A program made the translations under genes and the position numbers. This document shows, piece by piece, positions 17,190 to 27,639 of a stretch of 64,000 nucleotides of DNA. This DNA is from Bradyrhizobium frederickii (GTDB taxonomy: Bacteria > Pseudomonadota > Alphaproteobacteria > Rhizobiales > Xanthobacteraceae): positions 62,001 to 126,000 of the forward strand of contig NZ_SPQS01000015.1 in assembly GCF_004570865.1 (NCBI RefSeq). The letters run 5' to 3'. The notes under the pieces were generated by a model. It was not told the origin of the DNA. It saw only the letters and a list, made by a program, of their open reading frames with translations, and did no database searches. Position 1 is the stretch's first letter; every line of letters starts with the position of its first letter.

Positions 17190-17503
17190 TGTTTTTTTCT
17201 CGCTTTGAGTTTCTTTTTATTGCGCCGGTTGCGGCCCTCTTTGTGAGGTTCGGGGCCTCTCCCGGTTGCCGTTCCCTCATGAGATCCCCCTCGGAAGGAA
17301 CAGCTGTGCGATTAGAGGACAGGTGGGCCTATTAGGCAAGCCGCTTCACGCGGCAGCCCCCGCCTGATTGCTCCGAAAAAATACGGAAATCGATGATTTT
17401 CCTGCTTTATCCCTAAGATGCCGCCGCAATGTCGCGGCGCTGGATTCTTGTTTTGACGTCCTTTTCCTCATGCGAGCCGGTGGCCGCTTCGCGCGAAAAC
17501 GCG
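17190..17503. other. 314-bp gap between ntrX and hfq, likely holding the hfq promoter
   Basis: No coding frame is convincing. Next to the ntrX stop a short GCGCG-AAAA-CGCGC hairpin (17490-17503) could weakly attenuate read-through. The middle (about 17370-17460) is richer in A+T than its surroundings and is the likely place for an hfq promoter, but I could not fix a clear -35/-10 pair. The hfq start is preceded by an A-rich stretch with a GAGAAA element. Confidence 0.4.
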
Positions 17504-18874
17504 CTAGCCGACACCGAGTGCCTTCAGCTTTCGATGCAGCGCCGACCGTTCCATGCCAACGAACTCGGCTGTGCGAGAAATATTTCCTGAAAAACGGCTG
17601 ATCTGTGCAATCAAATAGTCGCGCTCGAACACTTCGCGCGCCTCACGCAGCGGCAGGCCCATGATGTGCTCGCCATTGTTGCTGGTCGGCATCGCCGGCA
17701 CCATGGAGCCGACGTCCTGTGGCAACATGTCCGCCGTGATGATGACCTCCGGCCCGCCTGCCGCGAGAATCATGACCCTCTCAACGTTGTTGCGGAGCTG
17801 GCGCACATTGCCCGGCCAGACATGCGATTGCAGCACCGCCATCGCATCCTGCCCGATCTGCCGCTTGGGCAGGCCGCTGCCGGCCGAGATCTGCTCCATG
17901 AAATAGTCGATCAATTCCGGGATGTCCTCGCGCCGTTCCGAGAGCGCGGGCACGCGGATCGGCACCACCGAGAGCCGGTGATAGAGGTCCTCGCGGAAGT
18001 GGCCGGCCGCGATCTCTTCTTCGAGATTGCGCGCGGTCGACGAGATGATGCGGACGTCGACCTGTACCTTGGCGGTGCCGCCGACGCGCTGGAACGACTG
18101 CTCCACCAGCACGCGCAGGATCTTGTTCTGGGTCTCGCGCGGCATGTCCGCGATCTCGTCGATGAACAGCGTGCCGCCATGGGCCTCCTCGAGCGCGCCG
18201 GCCTTGCGCGGCTGCTCGCCGTTGGACTGCTCGACGCCGAACAGCTCGTGCTCCATCCGCTCGGGCGTGATCGCGGCGGCGTTGATGACGACGAAGGGAC
18301 CGTCGGCACGGCCCGAGGCCGTGTGCAGGGTGCGTGCGGCCAATTCCTTGCCGGCGCCGGCAGGGCCGACGATCAGGATGCGGCTGTTGGCCTTGGCGGC
18401 CCGCTCGATGGTCTGGCGCAGCTGGTTCATGCTGGGCGAGCGGCCGACGAGCTGGCTGGCGCTCGGCGCGAGCTGCTTCAGCTCCTTCACCTCGCGCTTC
18501 AGCCGCGAGTTCTCCAGCGCCCGGGTCGCGACCAGGATCAAACGGTCGGCCTTGAACGGCTTCTCGATGAAGTCGTAGGCGCCGCGCTTGATCGCAGCGA
18601 CCGCGGTCTCGATGTTGCCGTGGCCGGAGATCATCACGACCGGCAGATCGGCGTTGTCTTTCTTGACCTGCTCCAGCAGCTGCAAGCCGTCGAGCTTGGA
18701 GCCTTGCAGCCAGATGTCGAGGAACACCAGGTGCGGCCTGCGGTTGGCGATCTCGGCGAGTGCCGTATCGCTGTCGCGTGCGGTCCGGGTCACGAAGCCC
18801 TCGTCCTCGAGAATGCCCGCAACGAGATCGCGAATATCGGCCTCATCATCGACAATCAGAATTTCACTTGCCAT
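17504..18874 (-). CDS. ntrX: NtrX, NtrC-family response regulator without GAFTGA
   Basis: 456 residues. The receiver domain has acidic residues 9-11 and phospho-acceptor Asp53 (FLDIW). The AAA+ domain has a modified Walker A (GPAGAGKE) and GGTLFIDEIADM (Walker B). The C-terminal Fis-type HTH ends ERSALHRKLKALGVG. In the sigma-54-contacting loop, where NtrC has GAFTGA, NtrX has a GVEQSNGEQPRKAG stretch, so classical sigma-54 activation is unlikely; this loss is known in alphaproteobacterial NtrX. It follows ntrY by 17 bp as its partner. Confidence 0.96.
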   Translation of the reverse strand: MASEILIVDDEADIRDLVAGILEDEGFVTRTARDSDTALAEIANRRPHLVFLDIWLQGSKLDGLQLLEQVKKDNADLPVVMISGHGNIETAVAAIKRGAYDFIEKPFKADRLILVATRALENSRLKREVKELKQLAPSASQLVGRSPSMNQLRQTIERAAKANSRILIVGPAGAGKELAARTLHTASGRADGPFVVINAAAITPERMEHELFGVEQSNGEQPRKAGALEEAHGGTLFIDEIADMPRETQNKILRVLVEQSFQRVGGTAKVQVDVRIISSTARNLEEEIAAGHFREDLYHRLSVVPIRVPALSERREDIPELIDYFMEQISAGSGLPKRQIGQDAMAVLQSHVWPGNVRQLRNNVERVMILAAGGPEVIITADMLPQDVGSMVPAMPTSNNGEHIMGLPLREAREVFERDYLIAQISRFSGNISRTAEFVGMERSALHRKLKALGVG

Positions 18875-18891
18875 GGATCGCGCCTGTCATG

Positions 18892-21282
18892 TCAGCTGCC
18901 CGTTGAGGCTTCGATTTTCGTTGAATCATTGGTCTTTTCAGCGGCCTCTTTGGTTTCGGCCGCCGGCCCTTTTGTTTCCGGCGCCGCCTCTTTCGCCGGC
19001 CCCGTCACTGCGTCCTTGGTGATTTCCCTGGCCACCGGCGCCTGCCCGGCTCCTTCGGCTTTGGCGGGTTGCCCGGAGATCGCAAAGCGCATCCGCATCC
19101 AGGCACCGCGCTGGCCCTCACGGAAGTCGGAGGCATCCTTCAGCTCGATGCGTCCGCCATGGTCTTCCAGCACGCGGCCTACGATCGCAAGGCCGAGGCC
19201 GGTGCCCTTGGCCCGCGTCGTGACGTAGGGTTCGAGCAGCCGCGAGCGCGCGACCTTGGGCAGGCCGATGCCGTTATCGATCACGTCGATCAGCACGTCA
19301 TCGCCCTCGCGGGAGACCACGACGTCGATACGGCCTTTGCCGAGCTCTTCCGGCGGGACCTGCTCGATCGCCTCGGTGGCGTTCTTGACGATGTTGGTGA
19401 CCGCCTGAGAGATCAGCCGACGGTCGAACTGGGCCCGGAGCGGATCCTGCTTGAACTCGGCCTCGATATCGATCTCGGGATGAGCGACCTTCATCAGGAA
19501 CACGGCCTGCCGCACGGTGTCGGCGACGTCCTCGCCCTCCATCACCGGCTTCGGCATGCGGGCAAAGCGCGAGAACTCGTCGACCATGCGGCGGATGTCG
19601 TCGACCTGGCGCACGATGGTGTCGGTGCACTGCTCGAAGATCTGCTTGTCCTTGACCTCGGTGATGTCCTTGCCGAACTTGCGGCGGATGCGTTCGGCCG
19701 AGAGCTGGATCGGCGTCAGGGGGTTCTTGATCTCGTGGGCGATGCGGCGCGCTACGTCGCCCCAGGCCGAGGTGCGCTGCGCCGAAACCAGCTCGGTGAT
19801 GTCGTCGAGCGTGATGATGTAGCTGTCGTGCGGCTGATTCTTCTCGGCGCTGACCCGAACGGACAGATTGCGTTCCTGCCCGTCGCGGGTGATCGTGATC
19901 TGCCCCTGCACCAGGCGCTGGGTCCCTTCCCGCGCCGCCTTCATCATTTCGTCGAGCTCGGGCAGCACCTCGGAGAGCGGGTGGCCGAGCGTCTCGGATT
20001 CGGCGTGCCCGATCAGCTTCTCCGCCGAGCGGTTCAAGATGCCGACGCTGCCGGAAGCATCGACGCCGATGATGCCGGCGCTCGCCGAGGACAGCACGGC
20101 CTCGATGAAGCGGCGGCGACTGTCGATGAGGTCGCTGGCGTTGACGAGCTCGTCGCGCTGGCTGCGCAATTCCTGCGTCATCTTGTTGAAGGTCTCGCCA
20201 AGCTGGGCCAGATCGCCCTCCGACTGATGCACCGGCACCTGGACATGGAGATCGCCGGTCGAGACCGTGTGGGCCGCGTTCATCAGCCGCCGGATCGGCG
20301 AGACCAGCGAGTTGGCGAAGTTGAGGCCGATCAGCACCGAGGCCATCAGGATGGTCAGCGCGATCACGGCAAACATCAGCGCGAAGGCGACCTGGATACC
20401 GAGCCGGCGCGACTCGATCTGGGCATATTCGGCGACGCTGACCTCGGTCTGCTTGAGCTGATTGACGACGTTGGGATCAAGGGGGCGGGCGACATAGAGG
20501 AAGGTGTCGCTGAACGCGCGCAACCGGATCACCGCGGCGACGAAGCTCGCATCGGGGAGCACCGCGATCTCGGGCTCATTCTCGTTGACGTTGCTGAGGA
20601 AGTCGGGCGCGGGCGGCGAATAGGCGAGCCGCATGCCGGTGTCGGCGGATTCCAGGATGTTGGTGTTCTTGTCGATGATCATCGCGCCCGGCAAATTGCG
20701 CGAGCCGGCGCTGGCGGTCAGCATCTCGCGGAACGAGCGGCGATCCTGGTCGTAGAGCGGCCGGGCATGCGCGATGTCGTTGGCCATGCCGAGAATGTCG
20801 CCACGGATCAGCTGGGCATGGTCCTGCATATAGGCCCGCGCGATCGTCAGCGAATTCTGGATCACCTGCTTGGTCGGCCCGGAGAACAGCCGGTCGAGGC
20901 CGCGCTCGATGGTGACGTTGGCGACGACGGCGACCAGCACCGCCGGAAGCACCGCCACGATCGAGAACAGGCTGACGATCTGGACATGGAGGCGCGCCGC
21001 CGCCCTGCCCCGCCGCCGCGCCAGGATCAGCTGCCAGAGCTCGCGGACGATGATGCCGACCAGCAGCAGGATCGTCGCCGCGTTGATCAGGTAGAACGAG
21101 CGCACGACCTCGGGCGTCGGCTCGATCCTGGTGAGGCCGGTCAGGACCAGGAAGGTCAGGAACGCCGACAGCAGCGCCAGCCCCACGGCAAACGGCGCCA
21201 GCCAGCGCCGAGCCGACCAACGCCGGGGCTCATCCGCTGGGGCCGTGTCGAAGTGTGCGGCCGAGGTCTCTGCGCTGGTCAT
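18892..21282 (-). CDS. ntrY: NtrY, membrane sensor histidine kinase
   Basis: 796 residues from the ATG before TSAETS. About four membrane helices lie in the first 130 residues and another near residue 310, with a sensor region between them. HAMP follows (ANSLVSPIRRLMNAAHTV), then PAS (EAVLSSASAGIIGVDASG), the dimerisation box with the phospho-His in RRIAHEIKNPLTPIQ, and the ATPase (DNGIGLP, GTGLGLAIV). The tail is Ala/Lys/Thr-rich and probably disordered. It senses nitrogen or redox state and phosphorylates NtrX. The open frame extends upstream to 21579, but those residues are not NtrY-like. Confidence 0.95.
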   Translation of the reverse strand: MTSAETSAAHFDTAPADEPRRWSARRWLAPFAVGLALLSAFLTFLVLTGLTRIEPTPEVVRSFYLINAATILLLVGIIVRELWQLILARRRGRAAARLHVQIVSLFSIVAVLPAVLVAVVANVTIERGLDRLFSGPTKQVIQNSLTIARAYMQDHAQLIRGDILGMANDIAHARPLYDQDRRSFREMLTASAGSRNLPGAMIIDKNTNILESADTGMRLAYSPPAPDFLSNVNENEPEIAVLPDASFVAAVIRLRAFSDTFLYVARPLDPNVVNQLKQTEVSVAEYAQIESRRLGIQVAFALMFAVIALTILMASVLIGLNFANSLVSPIRRLMNAAHTVSTGDLHVQVPVHQSEGDLAQLGETFNKMTQELRSQRDELVNASDLIDSRRRFIEAVLSSASAGIIGVDASGSVGILNRSAEKLIGHAESETLGHPLSEVLPELDEMMKAAREGTQRLVQGQITITRDGQERNLSVRVSAEKNQPHDSYIITLDDITELVSAQRTSAWGDVARRIAHEIKNPLTPIQLSAERIRRKFGKDITEVKDKQIFEQCTDTIVRQVDDIRRMVDEFSRFARMPKPVMEGEDVADTVRQAVFLMKVAHPEIDIEAEFKQDPLRAQFDRRLISQAVTNIVKNATEAIEQVPPEELGKGRIDVVVSREGDDVLIDVIDNGIGLPKVARSRLLEPYVTTRAKGTGLGLAIVGRVLEDHGGRIELKDASDFREGQRGAWMRMRFAISGQPAKAEGAGQAPVAREITKDAVTGPAKEAAPETKGPAAETKEAAEKTNDSTKIEASTGS

Positions 21283-21417
21283 TCCGGCAATGGCGATGCT
21301 GAAAAGGGGTCCGCGGGCGCGCGGATACTGATGTATTCGTACCACATTGTTGCCGAATTGCGACAATTCCGCGGCGCTTCCCTCGCGACCGACGCCCATC
21401 ATCCACAACCACATGCC

Positions 21418-21450
21418 GCCTGGACGGGAACGGATTCCCGCCATCCAGGC
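21418..21450. repeat. hairpin just upstream of the small membrane ORF
   Basis: The left arm (21418-21430) and right arm (21435-21450) pair as GCCTGGA/TCCAGGC plus GGGAA/TTCCC, with a small bulge. It lies between ntrC and ntrY, 10 bases before the 48-codon frame on the + strand. It could be a terminator for a transcript arriving from either side or part of the leader of the small gene. Confidence 0.5.
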
Positions 21451-21460
21451 TTGACCCGGC

Positions 21461-21607
21461 ATGGATAGATATTTCCTCGCGACGATGGTGTCGGCCGTTC
21501 TGCTGCTGATCGTGGCCGCCGACCTGCTGGTCAACGGCCTGGGTCTCCAGCAGCCGCTGGTGAATGTCGCCAGCGTCATGCCGGCATCGGGCCGGCTCGT
21601 CAGATAG
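21461..21607 (+). CDS. candidate 48-residue single-span membrane protein
   Basis: A short open frame opposite to the ntr genes, in the gap between ntrC and ntrY. It begins ATG GAT AGA, has an in-frame stop ten bases upstream (so the start is fixed if coding), and ends TAG. The peptide has one strong hydrophobic helix (about residues 5-29, rich in Leu/Val/Ala) and a short polar tail ending SGRLVR. Its third-codon positions are about 85% G or C, like the real genes here, whereas the antisense frame gives a Ser/Arg-rich product. The ribosome-binding site is poor. Function unknown; coding status unproved. Confidence 0.45.
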   Translation: MDRYFLATMVSAVLLLIVAADLLVNGLGLQQPLVNVASVMPASGRLVR

Positions 21608-21775
21608 GTGCGGTGCCGCGCGGTGCGGCCGGATCACCGATTTTACGGCGCGGATGGAACATTTCGCTCTGATGCGGACTTCTGCTCACCGCGTCTGCCA
21701 TAACGGCCAGCGCGATCCGGACAGGCTCAGCTCTGCCTTGGTAGGGGGAGCTGAGCCACCGTCCCGGTCGAGCAA

Positions 21776-23218
<1,443 letters not shown>

Positions 23219-23227
23219 CGTTAATCC

Positions 23228-24397
23228 TCATTTTGCCCCCTGTGACACAGGCGACGACTTCCCGGCAGAGTCGGCGCGACTGCTTTGATCGGCATGTTTC
23301 GCCGATGTGGAATACATCGGCATCAGCACGCGGAAGGTGGTCCTGCGCGGCTGAGATTCGCATTCGATGATGCCCCCGTGATCGCCGACGATCTTGGCGA
23401 CCAATGCAAGACCCAGGCCCGAGCCGGTCTGCTTGGTGGTCACGAAGGGGTCGAACAGGTTGGGCAGAAGATCGTCCGGCACGCCCGGTCCGTTGTCTTT
23501 CACACAGAACTCGAGCGGCAGAGATACCCGGGATTTTTGACCGGGGACTGACAGGCGCACGCCGGGGCGGAACGCGGTGGTGAGCTGGATCTCGGCGTCG
23601 GGCACGTCGATCAGGGCCTCGGCGGCATTCTTCACGAGATTGAGGAACACCTGGATCAACTGATCCTGGTTCGCCAGCACCGGCGGCAGCGAGGGGTCGT
23701 AATCCTCGATGAAGCGGATGTTGCGGGCAAAGCCCGACTGCGCCAGCCGCTTCACGTGGTCCAGCACCGAATGGATGTTGACGGGACCGCGCACCACGGG
23801 ACGCTCGTCGCCGAACACCTCCATGCGGTCGACCAGCGTCACGATGCGGTCGGCCTCGTCGCAGATCAGGCGCGTCAGCATGCGGTCCTCGGACGAGGCC
23901 TGCTGCTCAAGAAGCTGCGCCGCGCCGCGGATGCCGGACAGCGGGTTCTTGATCTCGTGCGCCAGCATCGCGGCCAGCGCGATCACCGAGCGCGCCGCGC
24001 TGCGATGGGTGAGCTGGCGGTCCATCTTGTCGGCGATGGTGCGCTCCTGGAGCATCACCACGATATGGCCGGGGCGCTCGGTAAGCGGAGCCACGTGAAG
24101 GTCGACCTGACGGTCGCCGCCCATGCGCGGCGTGCCGAGATCGACCTTGTATTCGTTGACCGGCGAGTTCGACGAGCGCACCTGGTCGATCAGCGCCAGC
24201 AACGGGCTGCCGAACGGCACCAGCTCTTTCAACGATTGCCGCTTCAGGAACTGCGTCGAGATCTCGAAGAAGGCTTCGGTTGCGATGTTGGCGGCGACGA
24301 TCTTGCCGTCCGGCCCGATCATCAGCACGGGATTGGGCAAGGCATCGAGCATTGCGTCGCTGTCGGATGGACCGCGATGTTCAGCGGCTGAGCTCAT
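23228..24397 (-). CDS. ntrB: NtrB, nitrogen sensor kinase/phosphatase
   Basis: 389 residues, soluble. PAS domain at about 20-130 (LDALPNPVLMIGPDGKIV), phospho-His box MLAHEIKNPLSGIRG near residue 160, N-box and G-boxes (DNGPGVPDDL, GSGLGLALV) near the C-terminus. NtrB phosphorylates NtrC when PII is uridylylated. The start was chosen because the ATG overlaps the nifR3 stop by 4 bp (ATGA) and has GGAG upstream; the longer frame enters nifR3. Confidence 0.96.
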   Translation of the reverse strand: MSSAAEHRGPSDSDAMLDALPNPVLMIGPDGKIVAANIATEAFFEISTQFLKRQSLKELVPFGSPLLALIDQVRSSNSPVNEYKVDLGTPRMGGDRQVDLHVAPLTERPGHIVVMLQERTIADKMDRQLTHRSAARSVIALAAMLAHEIKNPLSGIRGAAQLLEQQASSEDRMLTRLICDEADRIVTLVDRMEVFGDERPVVRGPVNIHSVLDHVKRLAQSGFARNIRFIEDYDPSLPPVLANQDQLIQVFLNLVKNAAEALIDVPDAEIQLTTAFRPGVRLSVPGQKSRVSLPLEFCVKDNGPGVPDDLLPNLFDPFVTTKQTGSGLGLALVAKIVGDHGGIIECESQPRRTTFRVLMPMYSTSAKHADQSSRADSAGKSSPVSQGAK

Positions 24398-25428
24398 GCA
24401 GCAGCGCTCCATGCGAAGTCGTCGAACGCATCCTGCAGCGACTGGTGGACGAGGCGCGGATCCTCCGAGGTGAGGATCTTCTGGCGCCACGACTTCAGCT
24501 TCTCGACCGACGCGCCGCTCGCCGCGGCCGCGACGTCGAGTGCCCAGCCGAGATGCTTGCGGGCATGTCTCAGTCCGACGCGAAGACCATAGAGCGCGCA
24601 GACGCCCTCATAGAGGGTGCGGATATAATGCAGTTGGGTTTCGAGCGAGGGCACCGCTTCCTCAGCCCCGCCCTTCAGGCGGCGGCCGATCTGGCCGGGC
24701 AGCCAGGGCTGGCCCTGCGCGCCGCGGCCGATCATCACGGCATCGGCGCCGGAGGCCTTGAGCGCCGCGCGCGCGCGCTCGTAGGAGGTGATGTCGCCGT
24801 TGACGACGAGCGGAATGGCGATCGCCTCGCGCACGGCGCGGATCGCGTCCCAATCGGCCTCGCCCTTGTAGAACTGGCTGCGGGTCCGGCCATGCACCGT
24901 CACGAGCTTGACGCCGGCGGCCTCCGCGCGCCGCGCCAGCTCCGGCGCGTTGCGGCTGCGATCGTCCCAGCCGAGCCGCATCTTCAGCGTCACCGGCACC
25001 TTCACCGCCGCGACGGTGGCATCGATCAGGCTGACGGCGTGGTCGAGGTCGCGCATCAAGGCCGAGCCGGACTGGCCGCCGGTGACGTGGCGGGCCGGAC
25101 AGCCCATGTTGATGTCGATGATATCGGCGCCTTCGGCCTCGGCGATCCGGGCGCCCTCGGCCATCCAATGGGCCTCGCAGCCGGCGAGCTGGACCACGTG
25201 CGGACCAATTCCGGCGGCTTCGCAACGCAACCGCGACATCCAATGGCCGTTGGCGAGCTCATCGCTGGCGGTCATTTCGGACACGACGAGACCGGCCCCG
25301 AGCTCCGCGGCCAGCCGGCGGACGGGCGAGTCAGTCACCCCCGACATCGGCGCCAGGAAGACCGGAATGGCGACATCAATATCGCCTATTTTCAACGGCT
25401 TAGAGCCGAATATTGCCGAACCGGTCAC
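24394..25428 (-). CDS. nifR3: DusB-type tRNA-dihydrouridine synthase (NifR3)
   Basis: 344 residues. TIM-barrel flavoenzyme: APMSGVTDSPVRRL near the N-terminus, the DINMGCPARHVTGG stretch with the catalytic Cys near residue 100, the MRLGW segment and VHGRTRSQ. Dus enzymes reduce uridine to dihydrouridine in the tRNA D-loop. The start is GTG. It is the first gene of the nifR3-ntrB-ntrC operon, an order long known in rhizobia, Azospirillum and Rhodobacter. The ATGA overlap couples it to ntrB. Confidence 0.95.
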   Translation of the reverse strand: MTGSAIFGSKPLKIGDIDVAIPVFLAPMSGVTDSPVRRLAAELGAGLVVSEMTASDELANGHWMSRLRCEAAGIGPHVVQLAGCEAHWMAEGARIAEAEGADIIDINMGCPARHVTGGQSGSALMRDLDHAVSLIDATVAAVKVPVTLKMRLGWDDRSRNAPELARRAEAAGVKLVTVHGRTRSQFYKGEADWDAIRAVREAIAIPLVVNGDITSYERARAALKASGADAVMIGRGAQGQPWLPGQIGRRLKGGAEEAVPSLETQLHYIRTLYEGVCALYGLRVGLRHARKHLGWALDVAAAASGASVEKLKSWRQKILTSEDPRLVHQSLQDAFDDFAWSAAA

Positions 25429-25480
25429 AGGGGTCTCGTCGACTGGGCAGGGGCCTCATCGCGCCTGCCATGATCTATCT

Positions 25481-25510
25481 TGCGCACAATTCTTGTGCAG
25501 TCAAGCGTCA
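25481..25510 (-). promoter_or_regulatory. promoter/NtrC-like dyad upstream of nifR3-ntrBC
   Basis: 25481-25499 reads TGCGCACAATTCTTGTGCA, an imperfect dyad resembling NtrC sites (TGCAC...GTGCA). On the nifR3 strand it is preceded by a TTGACT -35-like hexamer (rc of 25499-25504) and followed by an AT-rich AAGATA near -10 spacing. It lies about 53 bp before the nifR3 start. Autoregulation of this operon by NtrC is known in rhizobia. The assignment here is inference. Confidence 0.4.
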
Positions 25511-25676
25511 TGCCTACAGTTTAGACAATTCTGCAAGTCTTTCAAGTGCAGTGCAGCAAAATGCCGTTGCGAACAATCGGGGGAAACCCCCTTTTTTTGC
25601 GGGCCTGCCGTGCTAGAGGCATGCGGCAATCACCCCACTCCCCGACTCTCCATCACCAACTGAGTATTTGAGTCCT

Positions 25677-26858
25677 ATGGCGAAATCACAGCGCACCGCG
25701 GTCGTCCTCGTCGCAGCCGGGCGTGGACTGCGTGCGGGCGCCGGGGGGCCGAAGCAATATCGCGAGATCGGCGGCGTGCCGGTGATCTATCGCGCCATGG
25801 AAGCCTTCAGCCGCCACGCCGACGTGTTTGCGGTGCAGCCGGTAGTGAACCCCGATGACAGCGCGATGTTCACGGCCGCGGTCGCGGGGCTCAAGCACGA
25901 GCCGCCGACCAATGGCGGCGCGACGCGGCAGGCCTCGGTGCTTGCCGGCCTCGAGGCGCTCGTACAACACAAGCCCGATATCGTCCTGATTCACGACGCC
26001 GCGCGCCCCTTCGTCTCGGAAGGATTGATCTCGCGCGCGATCGAGGCGACGAACCGAACCGGCGCCGCGATCCCCGTCATCCCCGTCACCGATACCATCA
26101 AGCTCACCGGCGATGCCGGCGAGGTCGAGGGCACGCCGGACCGCGCCCGGCTGCGGATCGCGCAGACGCCGCAATCCTTTCGTTTCGACGTCATCCTCGA
26201 AGCGCATCGTCGCGCGGCGCAGGACGGCCGCAGCGATTTCACCGACGATGCCGCGATTGCCGAATGGGCAGGATTGACGGTTGCAACCTTTGAAGGCGAT
26301 GTTGCCAACATGAAGCTCACCACACCCGAGGATTTCGTGCGCGAGGAAGCGCGCCTGGCGGCCCAGCTCGGCGATATCAGGACCGGCACCGGCTACGACG
26401 TGCACGCCTTCGGCGAAGGCGATCACGTCATGCTGTGCGGCGTGCGCGTGCCGCACACCAAGGGTTTTCTCGCCCATTCCGACGGCGATGTCGGCCTCCA
26501 TGCGCTGGTCGACGCCATCCTCGGCGCGCTCGCCGACGGCGACATCGGCTCACACTTCCCGCCGAGCGATCCGAAGTGGAAGGGTGCCTCCTCCGACCAG
26601 TTCCTGAAATACGCCATCGAGCGCGTCACGGCGCGCGGCGGCCGCGTCGCCAATCTCGAGGTGACGATGATCTGCGAGCGGCCGAAGATCGGCCCCTTGC
26701 GCGACACCATGCGCGCGAGCATCGCCGAGATCTCCGGCGTCGACATCTCGCGCGTCGCGGTGAAGGCGACGACCAGCGAGCGGCTCGGCTTCACCGGCCG
26801 CGAGGAAGGCATCGCGGCCACCGCGAGCGCCACCATCCGTCTGCCCTGGAGCGTGTAA
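25677..26858 (+). CDS. ispDF: IspDF, bifunctional MEP-pathway enzyme
   Basis: 393 residues. The N-terminal IspD half (about 1-230) has the CTP-binding AAGRGLRAGAGGPKQY loop and the DAARPF segment. The C-terminal IspF half (about 232-393) starts GTGYDVHAFGEGD with the zinc ligands (DVH and a later HSDGDVGLHALVDA). IspD makes CDP-methylerythritol and IspF makes the cyclic diphosphate; fusion of the two is typical of alphaproteobacteria. The chosen ATG is three codons after a possible TTG. Confidence 0.97.
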   Translation: MAKSQRTAVVLVAAGRGLRAGAGGPKQYREIGGVPVIYRAMEAFSRHADVFAVQPVVNPDDSAMFTAAVAGLKHEPPTNGGATRQASVLAGLEALVQHKPDIVLIHDAARPFVSEGLISRAIEATNRTGAAIPVIPVTDTIKLTGDAGEVEGTPDRARLRIAQTPQSFRFDVILEAHRRAAQDGRSDFTDDAAIAEWAGLTVATFEGDVANMKLTTPEDFVREEARLAAQLGDIRTGTGYDVHAFGEGDHVMLCGVRVPHTKGFLAHSDGDVGLHALVDAILGALADGDIGSHFPPSDPKWKGASSDQFLKYAIERVTARGGRVANLEVTMICERPKIGPLRDTMRASIAEISGVDISRVAVKATTSERLGFTGREEGIAATASATIRLPWSV

Positions 26859-26862
26859 GATC

Positions 26863-27468
26863 ATGGGCGGCAGCGACGCACGCGCCCTCTCCCGCTCGCT
26901 GCTCGATCTGTGCCGGATGCGCAAGCTGACGATCGCCACCGCTGAATCCTGCACCGGCGGCCTCGTCGCCGGCGCGCTGACCGACATCCCCGGCTCGTCC
27001 GACGTGATCGATCGCGGCTTTGTCACCTATTCCAACGACGCCAAGCGCGCGATGCTCGGCGTCGAAGCCGGCACGCTCGCCAATTTCGGCGCCGTCAGCA
27101 AGGAAACCGCGACCGCGATGGCGGTCGGCGCGCTGGAGCGCGCCGGCGTCGATCTCGCCGTCGCCATCACCGGCATTGCCGGCCCCGGCGGCGCGACGCC
27201 CGGCAAGCCAGTCGGTCTCGTCCACTTCGCCGCCGCGGCACGCGATGGCCGGATCATCCACCGCGAGCATCGCTTCGGCGCGATCGGCCGCACCGCCGTG
27301 CGTCAGCGCTCCGTCGTCGAGGCGCTGCGCATGCTGATGGATCTTGCCCGCGGCCCGCAAGCCCAGACCAAGCCGCGCGCCGCCGCAACCCGCCTGCGCC
27401 CGCGCGTGACCCGCTCGCCGCGCCGGCACGCTGTGAAGCGCAGGCCGCCGCGGTCGCCGCGGGGCTGA
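26863..27468 (+). CDS. CinA C-terminal-domain protein (nicotinamide-nucleotide amidase, PncC-like)
   Basis: 201 residues. The amidohydrolase domain occupies about residues 5-160: TIATAESCTGGLVAGALTDIPGSS, VTYSNDAKRAMLGV, AITGIAGPGG. It lacks the N-terminal MoCF domain of full CinA. PncC-type enzymes deamidate NMN to nicotinate mononucleotide. The last about 35 residues are an Arg/Pro/Lys-rich tail not needed for the fold. The ATG lies 4 bp after the ispDF stop, so they are co-transcribed. Confidence 0.9.
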   Translation: MGGSDARALSRSLLDLCRMRKLTIATAESCTGGLVAGALTDIPGSSDVIDRGFVTYSNDAKRAMLGVEAGTLANFGAVSKETATAMAVGALERAGVDLAVAITGIAGPGGATPGKPVGLVHFAAAARDGRIIHREHRFGAIGRTAVRQRSVVEALRMLMDLARGPQAQTKPRAAATRLRPRVTRSPRRHAVKRRPPRSPRG

Positions 27469-27639
27469 AGCACCCCACGCCGCCGCGAGCAATGCGCCGG
27501 CGTGATCGAGCACGGTGCCGGGAGAGGCGCGGTGGTCCGATCGGGCTACAAGCCTTTGCGTTGCCCGACAGGCAAAACACGCTAGCCGCAGGGCAAGACA
27601 TCATCGCGAAAATATTCGCCTTTACAGAAGTTCGGATTT

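Noticed and set aside
19069..21468. Long + strand frame of about 800 codons opposite ntrY
   Set aside because: Antisense shadow of ntrY. Only the short frame at 21461-21607, in another reading frame, looks coding.
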